Shown here piece by piece: positions 39,026-48,218 of a stretch of DNA of 64,000 bases (position 1 is its first letter; every line of letters begins with the position of its first letter). The position numbers were made by a program, and so were the translations under genes. This stretch comes from Xanthomonas nasturtii (GTDB taxonomy: Bacteria; Pseudomonadota; Gammaproteobacteria; Xanthomonadales; Xanthomonadaceae). The stretch lies in contig NZ_LYMI01000019.1 of the NCBI RefSeq assembly GCF_001660815.1, forward strand, positions 1 to 64,000, in the 5' to 3' direction. The notes under the pieces are model-generated. The model saw only the letters and a list, made by a program, of their open reading frames with translations, did no database searches and was not told the DNA's origin.

Positions 39026-39785
39026 GCTCGCTCCAACCGGGCAAAGCGCCCTGCTCATGCGTCTACGCTAACGGCTTTGTTTGACCGAACGCCGTGCGCT
39101 GCGAACGCAGGGCGCGTGAACCGAACACACGATCGCTCACACGTGGGACATCTTCCCAAGTGATGAAGCCGATCGCCGATAATGCGAGCAGAAGAACGCG
39201 CGCGATGCATGCGTCGCGTCACTCACATCAGCGCGAAGGCATGGCGAAGCGATGTGGGCGTCGGCTGCCAAGTAGATGACCGCCTGGCACTCGATTGGTC
39301 ATCGCTGTGTCAGTGCTCAGGCATGGCCTGATACTCCGAGCACCGAGTGTGGGGGGAAACGTCTTTCAGGATTCACGGTTCAGTCAAACCACTGACGCCA
39401 CCACCATGCAGGAGAGTGCGTATTGGGTTCGATGCGCTGCGACAGTCTCACCCAGCAGAAGACAGCCCCCGGAGTCGCGCTGCATCCTGATGGACGTGGA
39501 TCGAGGACGATGACAATGCCTTGGTCGTTGGCGTCGCGTGCTCGGGTTGGGTTGGTATCGGGTGTAGATCCGATCCATCTAATGCCGGGACTGAACAACT
39601 AGACGACTGTGCTCACCGCCAGGCGGACGCGGCCGGCGCTCGGTGCCGCATGGACCACGTGTACGCTCAGGTTCCTCCGCGCCGTCCACACCGATCTGAC
39701 GACTGCTCGCTACGTGTTGTTAGCCGCTCCTGGCCGCGTTGCTGCCCACACCCGACAGCCTGATCGCTGTGCGCGGTGCACGTGA
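39026..39785. other. Long intergenic region upstream of the small effector candidate
   Basis: About 760 bp. The first 100 bp hold the PIP promoter. In the rest I see only short frames of 60-80 codons on both strands without convincing binding sites or recognisable products. It could be gene remnants or an unrecognised RNA; I make no functional call. Confidence 0.45.
39065..39125 (-). promoter_or_regulatory. PIP box and -10 of the small effector candidate
   Basis: On the minus strand TTCGG-N15-TTCGC (39101-39125) matches the plant-inducible promoter consensus TTCGB-N15-TTCGB. Exactly 30 nt downstream lies TAGCGT (39065-39070), matching the YANNNT -10 rule for HrpX-regulated genes. The transcript would start about 30 bp before the ATG. 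Confidence 0.85.
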
Positions 39786-40172
39786 CTATCCAGCGCAGCT
39801 GCCACGACGGCGGCGCAGCCCCAGGTTGAGCAAGTGCGCGCTGGCCAGCATCAGGCTGGCGGTCACTGTGATCGGTGTTTCCAGGTGTTCGCCGACGACA
39901 CCGCTGGCGCCCAGCACCAAGCCGGCCAGCCCGCAGCCTGCCAAGGCCCACACTGCTGGCGGCAGCGCATGGCGCCGATGCGTGCTCCACAGCGCGTAGC
40001 TGCTCAGCGGCACCGCCGCAGCGGCAAACATGACGTGCACCCACTCGGCGCGGCTCCACGCTGCCAGCAGCGGCAGCGCAACGGACAGCAAGGGAAGGGC
40101 CAGGCAATGCAGCAGGCACAGACTGGACAGCGCGATGGCCGAGGTATCCAACACGGAAGCCGTTGTACGCAT
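39786..40172 (-). CDS. MerC-domain membrane protein
   Basis: A 128-aa protein with four hydrophobic helices. The first carries [11 protein letters not shown], the cysteine pair typical of MerC proteins, which move mercury or, in chromosomal versions, probably other thiophilic metals. It is divergent from a COG0523 GTPase, and both promoters share one Zur-like palindrome, so a part in zinc homeostasis is the best inference. Confidence 0.8.
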   Translation of the reverse strand: MRTTASVLDTSAIALSSLCLLHCLALPLLSVALPLLAAWSRAEWVHVMFAAAAVPLSSYALWSTHRRHALPPAVWALAGCGLAGLVLGASGVVGEHLETPITVTASLMLASAHLLNLGLRRRRGSCAG

Positions 40173-40191
40173 GGACGCGGTCTCGTCGAGT

Positions 40192-40212
40192 AAGTGTTAT
40201 ATAGTAACACTT
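40192..40212. promoter_or_regulatory. Zur-like operator between merC-like and COG0523 genes
   Basis: AAGTGTTA and TAACACTT form a perfect palindrome around TATAG. It resembles Zur boxes of gamma-proteobacteria and lies 20-25 bp from both divergent starts, so one repressor could control both genes. Confidence 0.72.
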
Positions 40213-40236
40213 CATCTCCCCAGCAAGGTTGCCTGG

Positions 40237-41562
40237 ATGTCCCTGTCTCCCGTTCGCGATCTGCGGCTTCCCGTCACCGTGTTGTCCGGTTTTCTGGGTG
40301 CCGGCAAGACCACCTTGCTAAACCGGATCCTGCACAACCGCGACGGCCTGCGCGTTGCGGTGATCGTCAACGACATGAGCGAGGTCAACATCGATGCGCA
40401 GCTGGTACGCGACGGCGGTGCGGCGTTGCGACGCACCGAAGAAACGCTGGTGGAGTTCAGCAACGGCTGCATCTGCTGCACGCTGCGCGACGATTTGCTG
40501 CAGGAAGTGCGCAGGCTGGCCGAACAGAAGCGCTACGACTATCTGCTGATCGAATCGACCGGCATCGCCGAGCCGATGCCGGTGGCGGCCACCTTTGCCG
40601 TGCGCGATGCGGACGGCTTCAGCCTGTCGGATATCGCCCGCCTGGACACCATGGTGACGGTGGTGGACGGCAACCGGTTTCTTCAGGATTTCGGCTCGGC
40701 TGCCACGCTGGCCGAGCTGGGCCAGCAAGCCGGTCCGGACGACACGCGCGGGCTGGTGCAGCTGCTGGGCGAGCAGGTGGAGTTCGCCGATGTGCTGGTG
40801 ATCAGCAAGTGCGACCGTATCGATGCATCGCAGCTGCAGCGTCTGCGCGCGGTGTTGCGTGCACTCAATCGCGACGCAGCGATCGTGGATGCGGCGCATG
40901 GCGAGGTGCCGTTGCAGCAGTTGCTTGACACCGGGCGCTTCGATTTCACCCGTGCGCAGTTGGCGCCGGGCTGGATGCAGGAACTGCGCGGCCAGCACAC
41001 ACCGGAGACCGAGGAATACGGCATCAGCAGCTTCGTGTATCGCGCGCGCCGGCCATTTCACCCGCAGCGCTTTGCGCACATGGTGCACAACGGGTTGCCG
41101 CAGGTGATCCGCAGCAAGGGTTTCTTCTGGCTGGCCAGTCGCATGGATTGGGTCGGCGAACTGTCCAGCGTGGGCGGCGCCACCCAGACCAGTGCAGCCG
41201 GTTTCTGGTTTGCCGCGCGCCACCGCGTGGATGCGCAATCGGTCGGCCAACCATTGCAAACCAGCATCACGCCGCTGCCCTACACCGATATCGGTTGGCA
41301 GCGGCAACAGACGCATTGCTGGACCGCGCCGCTGCCGCACCTGCACGAGGTTGGCGATGCCAGCGAATACGCCGCGATGCAGCGGCTGTGGCATCCGCTG
41401 TGGGGCGACCGTCGCCAGGAGCTGGCGGTGATCGGCGTGGACATGGACGCACCGCGCACGCGCGCTGCGCTGGACGCGTGCCTGCTCAGCGACCAGGAAC
41501 TACGTCAGGGACCGGCGCACTGGCAGCTGCTGGACGACCCGTTTCCGCATTGGGAGCGGTGA
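40237..41562 (+). CDS. COG0523 (CobW/ZigA-type) zinc metallochaperone GTPase
   Basis: A 441-aa P-loop GTPase with GFLGAGKT at 18-25, the metal-binding CxCC motif (GCICC, 78-81), SKCD as the base-specificity motif and a C-terminal CobW domain. Zinc-responsive members such as ZigA deliver zinc to enzymes under zinc starvation. I chose the ATG at 40237, downstream of the Zur-like operator; the open frame begins earlier only as shadow of the divergent merC-like gene. Confidence 0.9.
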   Translation: MSLSPVRDLRLPVTVLSGFLGAGKTTLLNRILHNRDGLRVAVIVNDMSEVNIDAQLVRDGGAALRRTEETLVEFSNGCICCTLRDDLLQEVRRLAEQKRYDYLLIESTGIAEPMPVAATFAVRDADGFSLSDIARLDTMVTVVDGNRFLQDFGSAATLAELGQQAGPDDTRGLVQLLGEQVEFADVLVISKCDRIDASQLQRLRAVLRALNRDAAIVDAAHGEVPLQQLLDTGRFDFTRAQLAPGWMQELRGQHTPETEEYGISSFVYRARRPFHPQRFAHMVHNGLPQVIRSKGFFWLASRMDWVGELSSVGGATQTSAAGFWFAARHRVDAQSVGQPLQTSITPLPYTDIGWQRQQTHCWTAPLPHLHEVGDASEYAAMQRLWHPLWGDRRQELAVIGVDMDAPRTRAALDACLLSDQELRQGPAHWQLLDDPFPHWER

Positions 41563-41649
41563 CGGCAGTACTGCCTCCGCTTGCCAGGCAAGTCGCCACT
41601 ATCGCCAGCCCCATCGAGCTGGCGGCACCGCAGTTTGAGGTCGGTGGTG

Positions 41650-41681
41650 CATCGTGTCGCGCATGCTTGCGCGACACGATG
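41650..41681. terminator. Perfect 13-bp hairpin between cobW-like and xopR-like genes
   Basis: CATCGTGTCGCGC and its exact complement flank a 6-nt loop in the 132-bp gap between convergent genes. There is no T-tract. By position it should end both transcripts. Confidence 0.6.
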
Positions 41682-41694
41682 AAGTGCTCAATCC

Positions 41695-42894
41695 TCAGTA
41701 ATAGCCGTTGTCGATCGCCTCCTGATGGGCATCACGTTCGCTTTGCTCGGACCGCGCACGCTCCCGCGCGGTCGTGGGGATGCTGTCCATCAAGCGTGGC
41801 GCTCCCATCCGATGCAACTGGTCGTCGGTGCGCTTGACGATCTCTTCCAGTGCCAGCACGTTGGTGTAGCCCTGCATCATGCGTTCCAGGCGTTTGATCT
41901 TGTCGGCCGGAGCACCGCTCTCCTTCAAAGACTCCAGGCGCCGCTGTGCGCGTGCGTAATGCGTTGCCATCTTGGTCATGTCGATATTCTCGCGACGGAC
42001 CGCACGCAACGCACGGTGATTGGAATGCATCACATCCTGTTGGACCATGGCCAGCCGACTACTGGTGGTTTTCGGCGCGGCGATCTTTTCCAATGGCGCC
42101 AGCGCCGCCAACATTCCGTCAAGCTGCAGATCGCGCACTGCGTCGCGCTCGGCGATCAGGGCCGCACGCATCTCGAACACCGATCTCTCGTCCGTGCTAG
42201 GGGCGCGGCCCTCTTTGTAGAGACGCTGGTCGATGCGGTGGCACTGCTCGTTCAGCGCGGCCAATTCCACATTCATGTTGCGCACGGGGCGTAGTCGCCT
42301 GGACGACGAGGGCGGAGCCGGTGTCGCCACTCTCGGGGACGCAGCCGGTGCCGGCCGCGAGGAGAGGGTTGGCTGCTGCGGCTGCCGTAGCTGTTGGCGC
42401 CTGGGTGAGCCTGGAGCATGCTGCTGCCGCTGTTGCTCGGGGGCGCCCTGACGTTGCTGGAAGCGGTCTGCCGTGCGTGGCGCCGACGGCGGTTGCTGCG
42501 GTGGCGGCGCTGTGTGCAACGGCGCACGACTGCGCCGCTGAGGCACCGCATCGCCACCAGCCTGCGGTACCTGTGGGCGCTGGTTCGCGTGTTGCCTGGC
42601 GGCGCTCGGTGCGGGTGTGGCCAGCCCAGGGTGGCTGTGCGCTGCTTTTGTGGCTGGCGCTCCCATGCACATCGGCGGCAACTGTTTGCGCAGCGTCTTC
42701 AGCGACTTGCGCGCCGATGCCATCATGCCTTGCCGGGATTTGGACGTGCCCTGCGCGGTGCCGGCCTTGGGCGCGTGAGACAGTGAGTGTGGCCACGGCG
42801 AACCTGCAGCGGTCGCTGTCGCATCGGTGGTTGCCGGATTGGACGGCTCGGGGGCAACCGGATGAGTGCTTCGAAAGAGCGAAATCAGGCGCAT
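41695..42894 (-). CDS. xopR: Type III effector, XopR-like
   Basis: A 399-aa protein that I believe is XopR, an effector known to be intrinsically disordered and to suppress plant immunity, partly by acting on host actin. Residues about 1-205 are rich in Pro, Gln, Ser and Arg; residues 205-399 are helical and contain the block shared with the small paralogue (MNVELAALNEQ ... RDLQLDGMLAALAPLE) and the tail ERARSEQSERDAHQEAIDNG. The ATG at 42894 follows GGGAG; a GTG directly before it is in frame. The promoter has an exact PIP box. The name rests on memory of the family, not on a search. Confidence 0.75.
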   Translation of the reverse strand: MRLISLFRSTHPVAPEPSNPATTDATATAAGSPWPHSLSHAPKAGTAQGTSKSRQGMMASARKSLKTLRKQLPPMCMGAPATKAAHSHPGLATPAPSAARQHANQRPQVPQAGGDAVPQRRSRAPLHTAPPPQQPPSAPRTADRFQQRQGAPEQQRQQHAPGSPRRQQLRQPQQPTLSSRPAPAASPRVATPAPPSSSRRLRPVRNMNVELAALNEQCHRIDQRLYKEGRAPSTDERSVFEMRAALIAERDAVRDLQLDGMLAALAPLEKIAAPKTTSSRLAMVQQDVMHSNHRALRAVRRENIDMTKMATHYARAQRRLESLKESGAPADKIKRLERMMQGYTNVLALEEIVKRTDDQLHRMGAPRLMDSIPTTARERARSEQSERDAHQEAIDNGYY

Positions 42895-42921
42895 CACAAA
42901 CTCCCGCGGGAATGCAGGCTC

Positions 42922-42982
42922 ATGCTAGCGACCGCCAACCGGCGCGGGAGGCGGATGGCGAACCGGCGTCGCGTAGGCCGAA
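42922..42982 (-). promoter_or_regulatory. PIP box and -10 of the xopR-like gene
   Basis: TTCGG-N15-TTCGC (42958-42982, minus strand) is followed 30 nt later by TAGCAT (42922-42927), the consensus arrangement for HrpX-activated genes. The same box variant and spacing precede the paralogue at 39025. Confidence 0.87.
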
Positions 42983-42992
42983 AGCAGGAGCA

Positions 42993-43868
42993 TCAACCCA
43001 GACGTATTCCCCAGGCGATCGCTGCGATGGCCGGTGCAGCCAATGCCAGCCCCAACCAGCCACGCAGGCCTAGGCGTTCGGAAAATCCCAACTTGCCGAC
43101 CAGCGCCCCCAATACGACCACGCCCAGATTCATGCTGGCAAAAACGGTCGCCGGGCTGTGCGGCAGCAGCTGGTGCGCACGCACGTAACACAGGATGTTG
43201 CCGAAATTGAGCGCACCCAACAGCACGCCGGCAAGCATGCTGCGGGTGCTCAGGCGTACGCCACGTGCCCAACGCACGCTCTGCACGCCAAGCATCAGCA
43301 AGAAGGCCAGCGCAAAACACAACGTCAACGAGGTCAGCGATGGTGTTCCGGCCTGCGCAATGTGCTTGAGCAGCAGGTCGATAAGCGCAAAGCCCATCCA
43401 GACGCCAATCAGCCAGGGCAGGCCGATTGTGCTCGGTAGCGGATCGGTCGCGACGTGGTGACGGGGGCGTCGCACGATGCACATGATGGCCACCATGCCT
43501 AGCGCCAGCCCTGCCAGTTTCCAGCCATTGACCGGTTCGCCGAAAACGGTGAAGGCGGCGGCCAACGAGAGCACCAACGACAAACGTTGCGCAACATCGG
43601 TGCGCACGATGCCGGCCACCGCGACCGACCGCGCCAGCACCAGGAAGATGGAGGGCAGCGCCACGGCCAACAGCAGCAACGCCAACCAGGGCGCGGCCGT
43701 GGAGTGCAGTGTTTCCAGCGCAGGATGCAGGATCAGCCAGGCCAGGAGTGCAGCGCTGGCGTAGTTCCAGGTGATTGCCTGAAAGACGTCGATGTTGTGG
43801 CGTGGCGCCAGCTTCAGCAGCACCGACACCAGGACACTGCAGACAACGGCAAACAGCAGAAAATGCAT
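42993..43868 (-). CDS. EamA/DMT-family transporter
   Basis: A 291-aa integral membrane protein with about ten hydrophobic helices in two halves, the EamA duplication typical of drug/metabolite exporters. Substrate unknown. I chose the ATG at 43868 (MHFLLFAVVCSVLVSVLLKL) over a TTG two codons upstream. Its 3' end lies 11 bp from the PIP box of the xopR-like gene. Confidence 0.85.
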   Translation of the reverse strand: MHFLLFAVVCSVLVSVLLKLAPRHNIDVFQAITWNYASAALLAWLILHPALETLHSTAAPWLALLLLAVALPSIFLVLARSVAVAGIVRTDVAQRLSLVLSLAAAFTVFGEPVNGWKLAGLALGMVAIMCIVRRPRHHVATDPLPSTIGLPWLIGVWMGFALIDLLLKHIAQAGTPSLTSLTLCFALAFLLMLGVQSVRWARGVRLSTRSMLAGVLLGALNFGNILCYVRAHQLLPHSPATVFASMNLGVVVLGALVGKLGFSERLGLRGWLGLALAAPAIAAIAWGIRLG

Positions 43869-43934
43869 GGGCAACGCAACGAAGTGTGCAGGCAGGGCGA
43901 TGAACGCGGCCGGCGGGGCGGCTATTATGCAGGC

Positions 43935-44597
43935 ATGTCCAATCCACTATTCCCCACCGAATCGGCTGCGTTGACGCTGGAGGGGCCGGTCGGCCCGCTG
44001 GATGTCGCGGTCGATCTGCCCGAGCCGGACGTCACCGCGCAAGCGGTCACCGCCATCCTTTGTCATCCGCTCTCCACCGAGGGCGGCAGCATGCACAACA
44101 AGGTCGTCACCATGGCCGCGCGCGCGCTGCGCGAGCTGGGCATCACCGTGGTGCGCTTCAATTTCCGCAGCGTCGGCAACTCGGCTGGCGCGTTCGACCA
44201 TGGCGATGGCGAGCAGGACGATCTACGTGCGGTCGCCAACTGGGTGCGCACGCAGCGGCCGGGCGACACGCTGTGGCTGGGCGGTTTCAGCTTCGGTGCG
44301 TATGTGTCGTTGCGTGCTGCCGGCGCGCTCGCACCGCAGGTGCTGATCTCGATCGCGCCGCCGGCCGGGCGCTGGGATTTCAGCGCGATCCAGCCGCCTG
44401 CGCAGTGGTTGGTGATCCAGGGCGATGCCGACGAGATCGTCGACCCGCAAGCGGTCTACGACTGGCTGGACACCCTGGAGCAGCAGCCCGAGCTGGTGCG
44501 CATGCCCGACACGAGCCACTTCTTCCACCGCAAATTGATCGACCTGCGCGGTGCGATCCAGCATGGTGTCCGGCGCTGGTTGCCGGCCGCAGTCTGA
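43935..44597 (+). CDS. Alpha/beta hydrolase
   Basis: A 220-aa cytoplasmic hydrolase of the small dienelactone-hydrolase-like group. The nucleophile elbow GFSFGAY, the acid in GDADEIVD and the late histidine in DTSHFFHRK form a complete triad. The N-terminal CHPLSTEGGSMHNKVV block is typical of these proteins. Divergent from the EamA gene with a 66-bp gap; zapE follows 78 bp later. Substrate unknown. Confidence 0.85.
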   Translation: MSNPLFPTESAALTLEGPVGPLDVAVDLPEPDVTAQAVTAILCHPLSTEGGSMHNKVVTMAARALRELGITVVRFNFRSVGNSAGAFDHGDGEQDDLRAVANWVRTQRPGDTLWLGGFSFGAYVSLRAAGALAPQVLISIAPPAGRWDFSAIQPPAQWLVIQGDADEIVDPQAVYDWLDTLEQQPELVRMPDTSHFFHRKLIDLRGAIQHGVRRWLPAAV

Positions 44598-44675
44598 CCG
44601 CGGCACGGCCCACGCGTATCGCCCGGCGATGCGCCGTTGAGCGGGTCAGGCAGCAGCCGGCCCGCGGAGAATGCA

Positions 44676-45770
44676 ATGAGTGAGATGACCCCGTCGCAGC
44701 GCTACGCCGCCGGCGTACAACGCGGCGACTGGCGTGCCGACCCTGCGCAGCAGGCGGCCCTGGCGGAGCTGGACCGTATCCACGACGCACTGGTGGACAG
44801 TGCGCAGGACGGCTGGCTGGACCGGCTGTCGGCGTTCTGGAAGAAACCCGAGCCGGTACGCGGCTTGTACTTCTGGGGCGGAGTGGGGCGCGGCAAGACC
44901 TTTCTGGTCGATCTGTTTTACGACGGCCTGCCGATCAAGCAGAAATACCGCACCCACTTCCACCGCTTCATGCGCGGCGTGCACGAGCAGTTGCGCGAGC
45001 ATGCCGGGCAAAGCGATCCACTGGCCCGGATCGCCCAGCAATGGCGCGAGAATCTGCGCGTGCTGGTACTGGACGAATTCTTCGTCACCGATATCGGCGA
45101 TGCGATGTTGCTGGCGCGCCTGCTCGAACGGCTGTTCGCCGAAGGCGTGACGCTGGTGACCACCTCCAACACCGCGCCGGAAAATCTCTATGCCAACGGA
45201 TTGCAGCGCGACAGCTTCATGCCGGCGATCGGCTTGCTGCAGAAGTTCTGCGTGGAGCTCTATGCAGAAGGCACCGAGGATTACCGCATGCGCGCATTGA
45301 CGCGCTCGCCGGTGTACCGCGCGCCGCTGGACGCGCAGGCCGATGACTGGCTTGCGCAGCGGTGGGGCGAGTTGAGCGGCAATGCCGAGGCGCGCGCGGG
45401 CACTATCGAAATCGAATCGCGCAAGATTCCAGTGCGCGCACGCGGCAAGAGCATCGCCTGGTTCGATTTTGCCGCGCTGTGCGAAGGCCCGCGCGGACCC
45501 GGCGACTACATCGAGATTGCACGCGAATTCACCACCGTGTTGCTGGGCGGCATCCCGCACTTCGACCGCATGAACGAAGATGCCGCGCGCCGCTTTGTCA
45601 ACCTGATCGACGAGCTGTACGACCGCCACGTCAATCTGGTCTGCACCGCACAGGACGCCCCGCCCGCGTTGTACAGCGGCCAACGCCTGGCCGGTGCCTT
45701 TGAACGTACCGCCTCGCGCCTGATCGAGATGCAGAGCGCGGACTATCTGGCGGCTGCGCATCGAGCCTAA
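44676..45770 (+). CDS. zapE: ZapE (AFG1-like) ATPase
   Basis: A 364-aa P-loop ATPase. Walker A is GGVGRGKT and Walker B LVLDEFFVTD, followed by TTSNTAPENLY, all characteristic of the AFG1/ZapE family. In Escherichia coli ZapE associates with the Z-ring and is needed under stress. The ATG at 44676 (MSEMTPSQRYAAGV) is preceded by CGGAGAATG; an earlier in-frame start lacks support. Confidence 0.92.
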   Translation: MSEMTPSQRYAAGVQRGDWRADPAQQAALAELDRIHDALVDSAQDGWLDRLSAFWKKPEPVRGLYFWGGVGRGKTFLVDLFYDGLPIKQKYRTHFHRFMRGVHEQLREHAGQSDPLARIAQQWRENLRVLVLDEFFVTDIGDAMLLARLLERLFAEGVTLVTTSNTAPENLYANGLQRDSFMPAIGLLQKFCVELYAEGTEDYRMRALTRSPVYRAPLDAQADDWLAQRWGELSGNAEARAGTIEIESRKIPVRARGKSIAWFDFAALCEGPRGPGDYIEIAREFTTVLLGGIPHFDRMNEDAARRFVNLIDELYDRHVNLVCTAQDAPPALYSGQRLAGAFERTASRLIEMQSADYLAAAHRA

Positions 45771-45918
45771 GTGCACGCGTCCTGGGTCGGGACGCGACGG
45801 CCATTGTTCGCATCGACATGGCCGTCAGTACGGTCACTGTCGATGATGTTGTGTCACTCAGGAGTTCAGCTATCCCTGACCACCGCAGCGGATCATGGCG
45901 CCTCAACTTAAAATCGCT

Positions 45919-45949
45919 TGCAATTGAATCGCGCGCTATGTAAATTGCA
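45919..45949 (+). promoter_or_regulatory. Inverted repeat upstream of ohrR, likely OhrR operator
   Basis: TGCAATT (45919-45925) and AATTGCA (45943-45949) form a perfect inverted repeat ending 3 bp before the ohrR ATG. The left arm runs into ATTGAATCG, which recurs in inverse orientation before ohr (near 46459). OhrR repressors are known to bind AT-rich inverted repeats over their own promoter. Confidence 0.65.
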
Positions 45950-45952
45950 GCC

Positions 45953-46414
45953 ATGCACACCGCCACGGCCACCACCGCCCGCACCGACGCACTGCTCAAG
46001 CTGGATAACCAGCTGTGCTTTGCGCTGTATTCGGCCAACCTGGCGATGCACAAGCTCTACCGCGGGCTGCTGAAGGACCTTGACCTCACGTATCCGCAAT
46101 ACCTGGCAATGCTGGTGTTGTGGGAGACCGACGAACGCAGCGTGTCGGAGATCGGCGAGCGGCTGTATCTGGATTCGGCCACGCTGACGCCGTTGCTCAA
46201 GCGCCTGCAGGCGGCCGGCCTGGTCACCCGCACCCGTGCGGCCAGCGACGAGCGTCAGGTGATCATTGCGCTGACCGAAGCCGGCCGCGCGTTGCGCAGC
46301 AGGGCAGGTGCGGTGCCGGAGCAGGTGTTTTGCGCGTCGGCCTGTTCGTTGGATGAACTGCGTCAACTCAAGCAGGAATTGGAGAAGTTACGCTCCAGCC
46401 TCGGCACCGGGTAA
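45953..46414 (+). CDS. ohrR: OhrR organic-hydroperoxide-sensing repressor
   Basis: A 153-aa MarR-family repressor. Cys22 ([20 protein letters not shown]) is the peroxidatic sensor, and Cys127 (FCASAC) is the resolving cysteine described for Xanthomonas OhrR; a further Cys131 is present. Oxidation forms an inter-subunit disulfide and releases DNA. It lies upstream of ohr in the same direction with a 104-bp gap. Confidence 0.95.
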   Translation: MHTATATTARTDALLKLDNQLCFALYSANLAMHKLYRGLLKDLDLTYPQYLAMLVLWETDERSVSEIGERLYLDSATLTPLLKRLQAAGLVTRTRAASDERQVIIALTEAGRALRSRAGAVPEQVFCASACSLDELRQLKQELEKLRSSLGTG

Positions 46415-46518
46415 CTGCAGCAGCGCCACCTCCCTTATTTTGCAACATGTCGTACACGATTCAATCGTCAACTATTCAATTCCTCATGCGCTGACCGCGC
46501 TCACCCAGGAGAATCACC

Positions 46519-46947
46519 ATGGCCTCACCCGAAAACGTCCTCTACACCGCCCATGCCACCGCCACTGGCGGCCGCGAAGGGCGTGCCGTGTCCTCGGACA
46601 AGGCGCTGGACGCCAAGCTGTCCACCCCGCGCGAACTCGGCGGCGCTGGCGGCGACGGCACCAACCCGGAACAGTTGTTCGCAGCCGGTTACGCCGCCTG
46701 TTTCATCGGTGCGATGAAGGCCGTGGCCGCACAGGACAAGCTCAAGCTGCCGGGCGAAGTGAGCATCGACAGCAGCGTCGGCATCGGCCAGATCCCGGGC
46801 GGCTTCGGCATTGCGGTGGAACTGCGCATCGCCGTGCCGGGCATGGATCAGGCCGAGCTGCAGACGCTGGTCGACAAGGCCCACCAGGTCTGCCCGTACT
46901 CCAATGCCACCCGCGGCAATATCGACGTCACCCTGACCCTGGCGTAA
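46519..46947 (+). CDS. ohr: Ohr organic hydroperoxide reductase
   Basis: A 142-aa thiol peroxidase that reduces organic and fatty-acid hydroperoxides using lipoylated proteins. Catalytic cysteines are at 61 (YAACFIG) and 125 (QVCPYSN), with the conserved Arg and Glu in context. AGGAG lies upstream. Expression is expected to be derepressed when OhrR is oxidised. Confidence 0.96.
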   Translation: MASPENVLYTAHATATGGREGRAVSSDKALDAKLSTPRELGGAGGDGTNPEQLFAAGYAACFIGAMKAVAAQDKLKLPGEVSIDSSVGIGQIPGGFGIAVELRIAVPGMDQAELQTLVDKAHQVCPYSNATRGNIDVTLTLA

Positions 46948-46958
46948 TGCCGGCCTGA

Positions 46959-47018
46959 CCGTCGTGCGCATTGCGCGCGACGGTGTCAGCAACGGCCCGG
47001 CGCATGCGTCGGGCCGTT
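46959..47018. terminator. Two hairpins after ohr
   Basis: CCGTCG...CGACGG (46959-46983) and AACGGCCCG...CGGGCCGTT (46991-47018) follow the ohr stop by 12 bp. The second stem is strong and followed by GTTCGTT, a weak T-tract. Probable 3' end of the ohr transcript, facing the convergent DUF2884 gene. Confidence 0.6.
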
Positions 47019-47188
47019 GTTCGTTGTGGCTTGAGAAGGTTTCCAAAATCCCGGCATACGCCTTGCGCGATGACTCGACCGCCGGCACCGGCATCGGCTG
47101 TCCGCGGCGTGCACTGTCTGCAACGCAGGCAACGCAGTTTGCGCGACGAACGCATCGACTGGACGCGCGCATTGCGATAGCTGTTGTC

Positions 47189-47998
47189 TCAGCGCGTCGC
47201 TGTCGCCACGACGCTGTTGGAAACCGTTGCATCCTCCGGTGGCGTCTGCGGATGCGTATTGCGTTTCAGCATCTGCAGGCGCTCGCCATCGAAGCGGTAC
47301 TCCAGCGCCTGCTGCACCGCGTAGAGCGCCTGCGCCTGCACACACAGGGTGCGGGCCTGCGCTTCCAGCACGTGGCTGCGGCCTAGCAGTTGCTGCTCCA
47401 TCTGCGCGTCCAGTGCTGCGCCACGGCGCTCCAGCTGCGCGGCGCGTCCGGTCATCACCGTCCATAGCACGCTGCGGGCCAGGCTGCCGGCCAGCTCCTC
47501 GGCCGCGTCCTCGACGCTGGCTTCGAAGCGCTCGTCGAAGGCATCCTGCTCCCAGCGCCCACGCCCGAGGCTGCCATCGACCTGCGCACGTGCGGCGGTA
47601 CGCAACTGCCCGACCTTGCGTTGCTGGCGCGCGCTGCCCGACAGCACGTGCACCACGCCACCCAGCGCATCGAAGGAGATGTCGACCACCGACTGGGCGA
47701 TGGACGTCACTGCCGGCATCAACGCGCGGGTGCTCTGTTCGAGCTCGCGCAACCGTTGCGCGTCGGCGGCGCTGACCGGTTGCGGCTGGCGATCCACGTT
47801 GAGCTCGCCACCGTGGAAGAAGATCTCGCGCGGGACGCCCTGCTTGCGGCGCAGCCAGATGCCACCGCTGTCTGCCAGTACGTCGTAGGAGGTGCTGACA
47901 TCGCATTGCTGCGACGACAGCTTGGGTGTCGCGGTCTCGGCATGCGCAGCGCAGGCGGCCACCAGCAGCAGCGGTGCCAGAAAGAGGGTGCCGCGCAT
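47189..47998 (-). CDS. DUF2884 (YggN-like) periplasmic protein
   Basis: A 269-aa exported protein with a signal peptide (MRGTLFLAPLLLVAACAAHAE; CAAHA could be a signal peptidase I site, or Cys16 a lipid anchor). The mature part is helical with a long coiled region and matches the DUF2884 family in overall pattern (LRRKQGVPREIFFHGGELNVD). Function unknown. The ATG at 47998 is chosen for the signal peptide; upstream in-frame Met codons lack binding sites. Confidence 0.75.
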   Translation of the reverse strand: MRGTLFLAPLLLVAACAAHAETATPKLSSQQCDVSTSYDVLADSGGIWLRRKQGVPREIFFHGGELNVDRQPQPVSAADAQRLRELEQSTRALMPAVTSIAQSVVDISFDALGGVVHVLSGSARQQRKVGQLRTAARAQVDGSLGRGRWEQDAFDERFEASVEDAAEELAGSLARSVLWTVMTGRAAQLERRGAALDAQMEQQLLGRSHVLEAQARTLCVQAQALYAVQQALEYRFDGERLQMLKRNTHPQTPPEDATVSNSVVATATR

Positions 47999-48218
47999 GG
48001 CAGTGGCCTTGGAATCGGGGCCTGCAGCATTGCGCAGTGCGGTGGACGTCGCCATGGGAAGAAAGTCAGGGTGCCGCAGGTCGTCGCCGACGGGCGGTTG
48101 CCGCAAAGCGTGAACCGGGTCGTGCATCGGCACATGGACCGCGTTTAAACGATTAGCTCACTTGATTCTCACGGCAGATGGTGTGAATTATGTTGCACAG
48201 CAGCATCGGAGCTCCGCA

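Noticed and set aside
39295-39763. Two short plus-strand frames (72 and 80 codons) in the gap before the merC-like gene
   Set aside because: No ribosome-binding sites or recognisable sequence; composition is like translated non-coding DNA.
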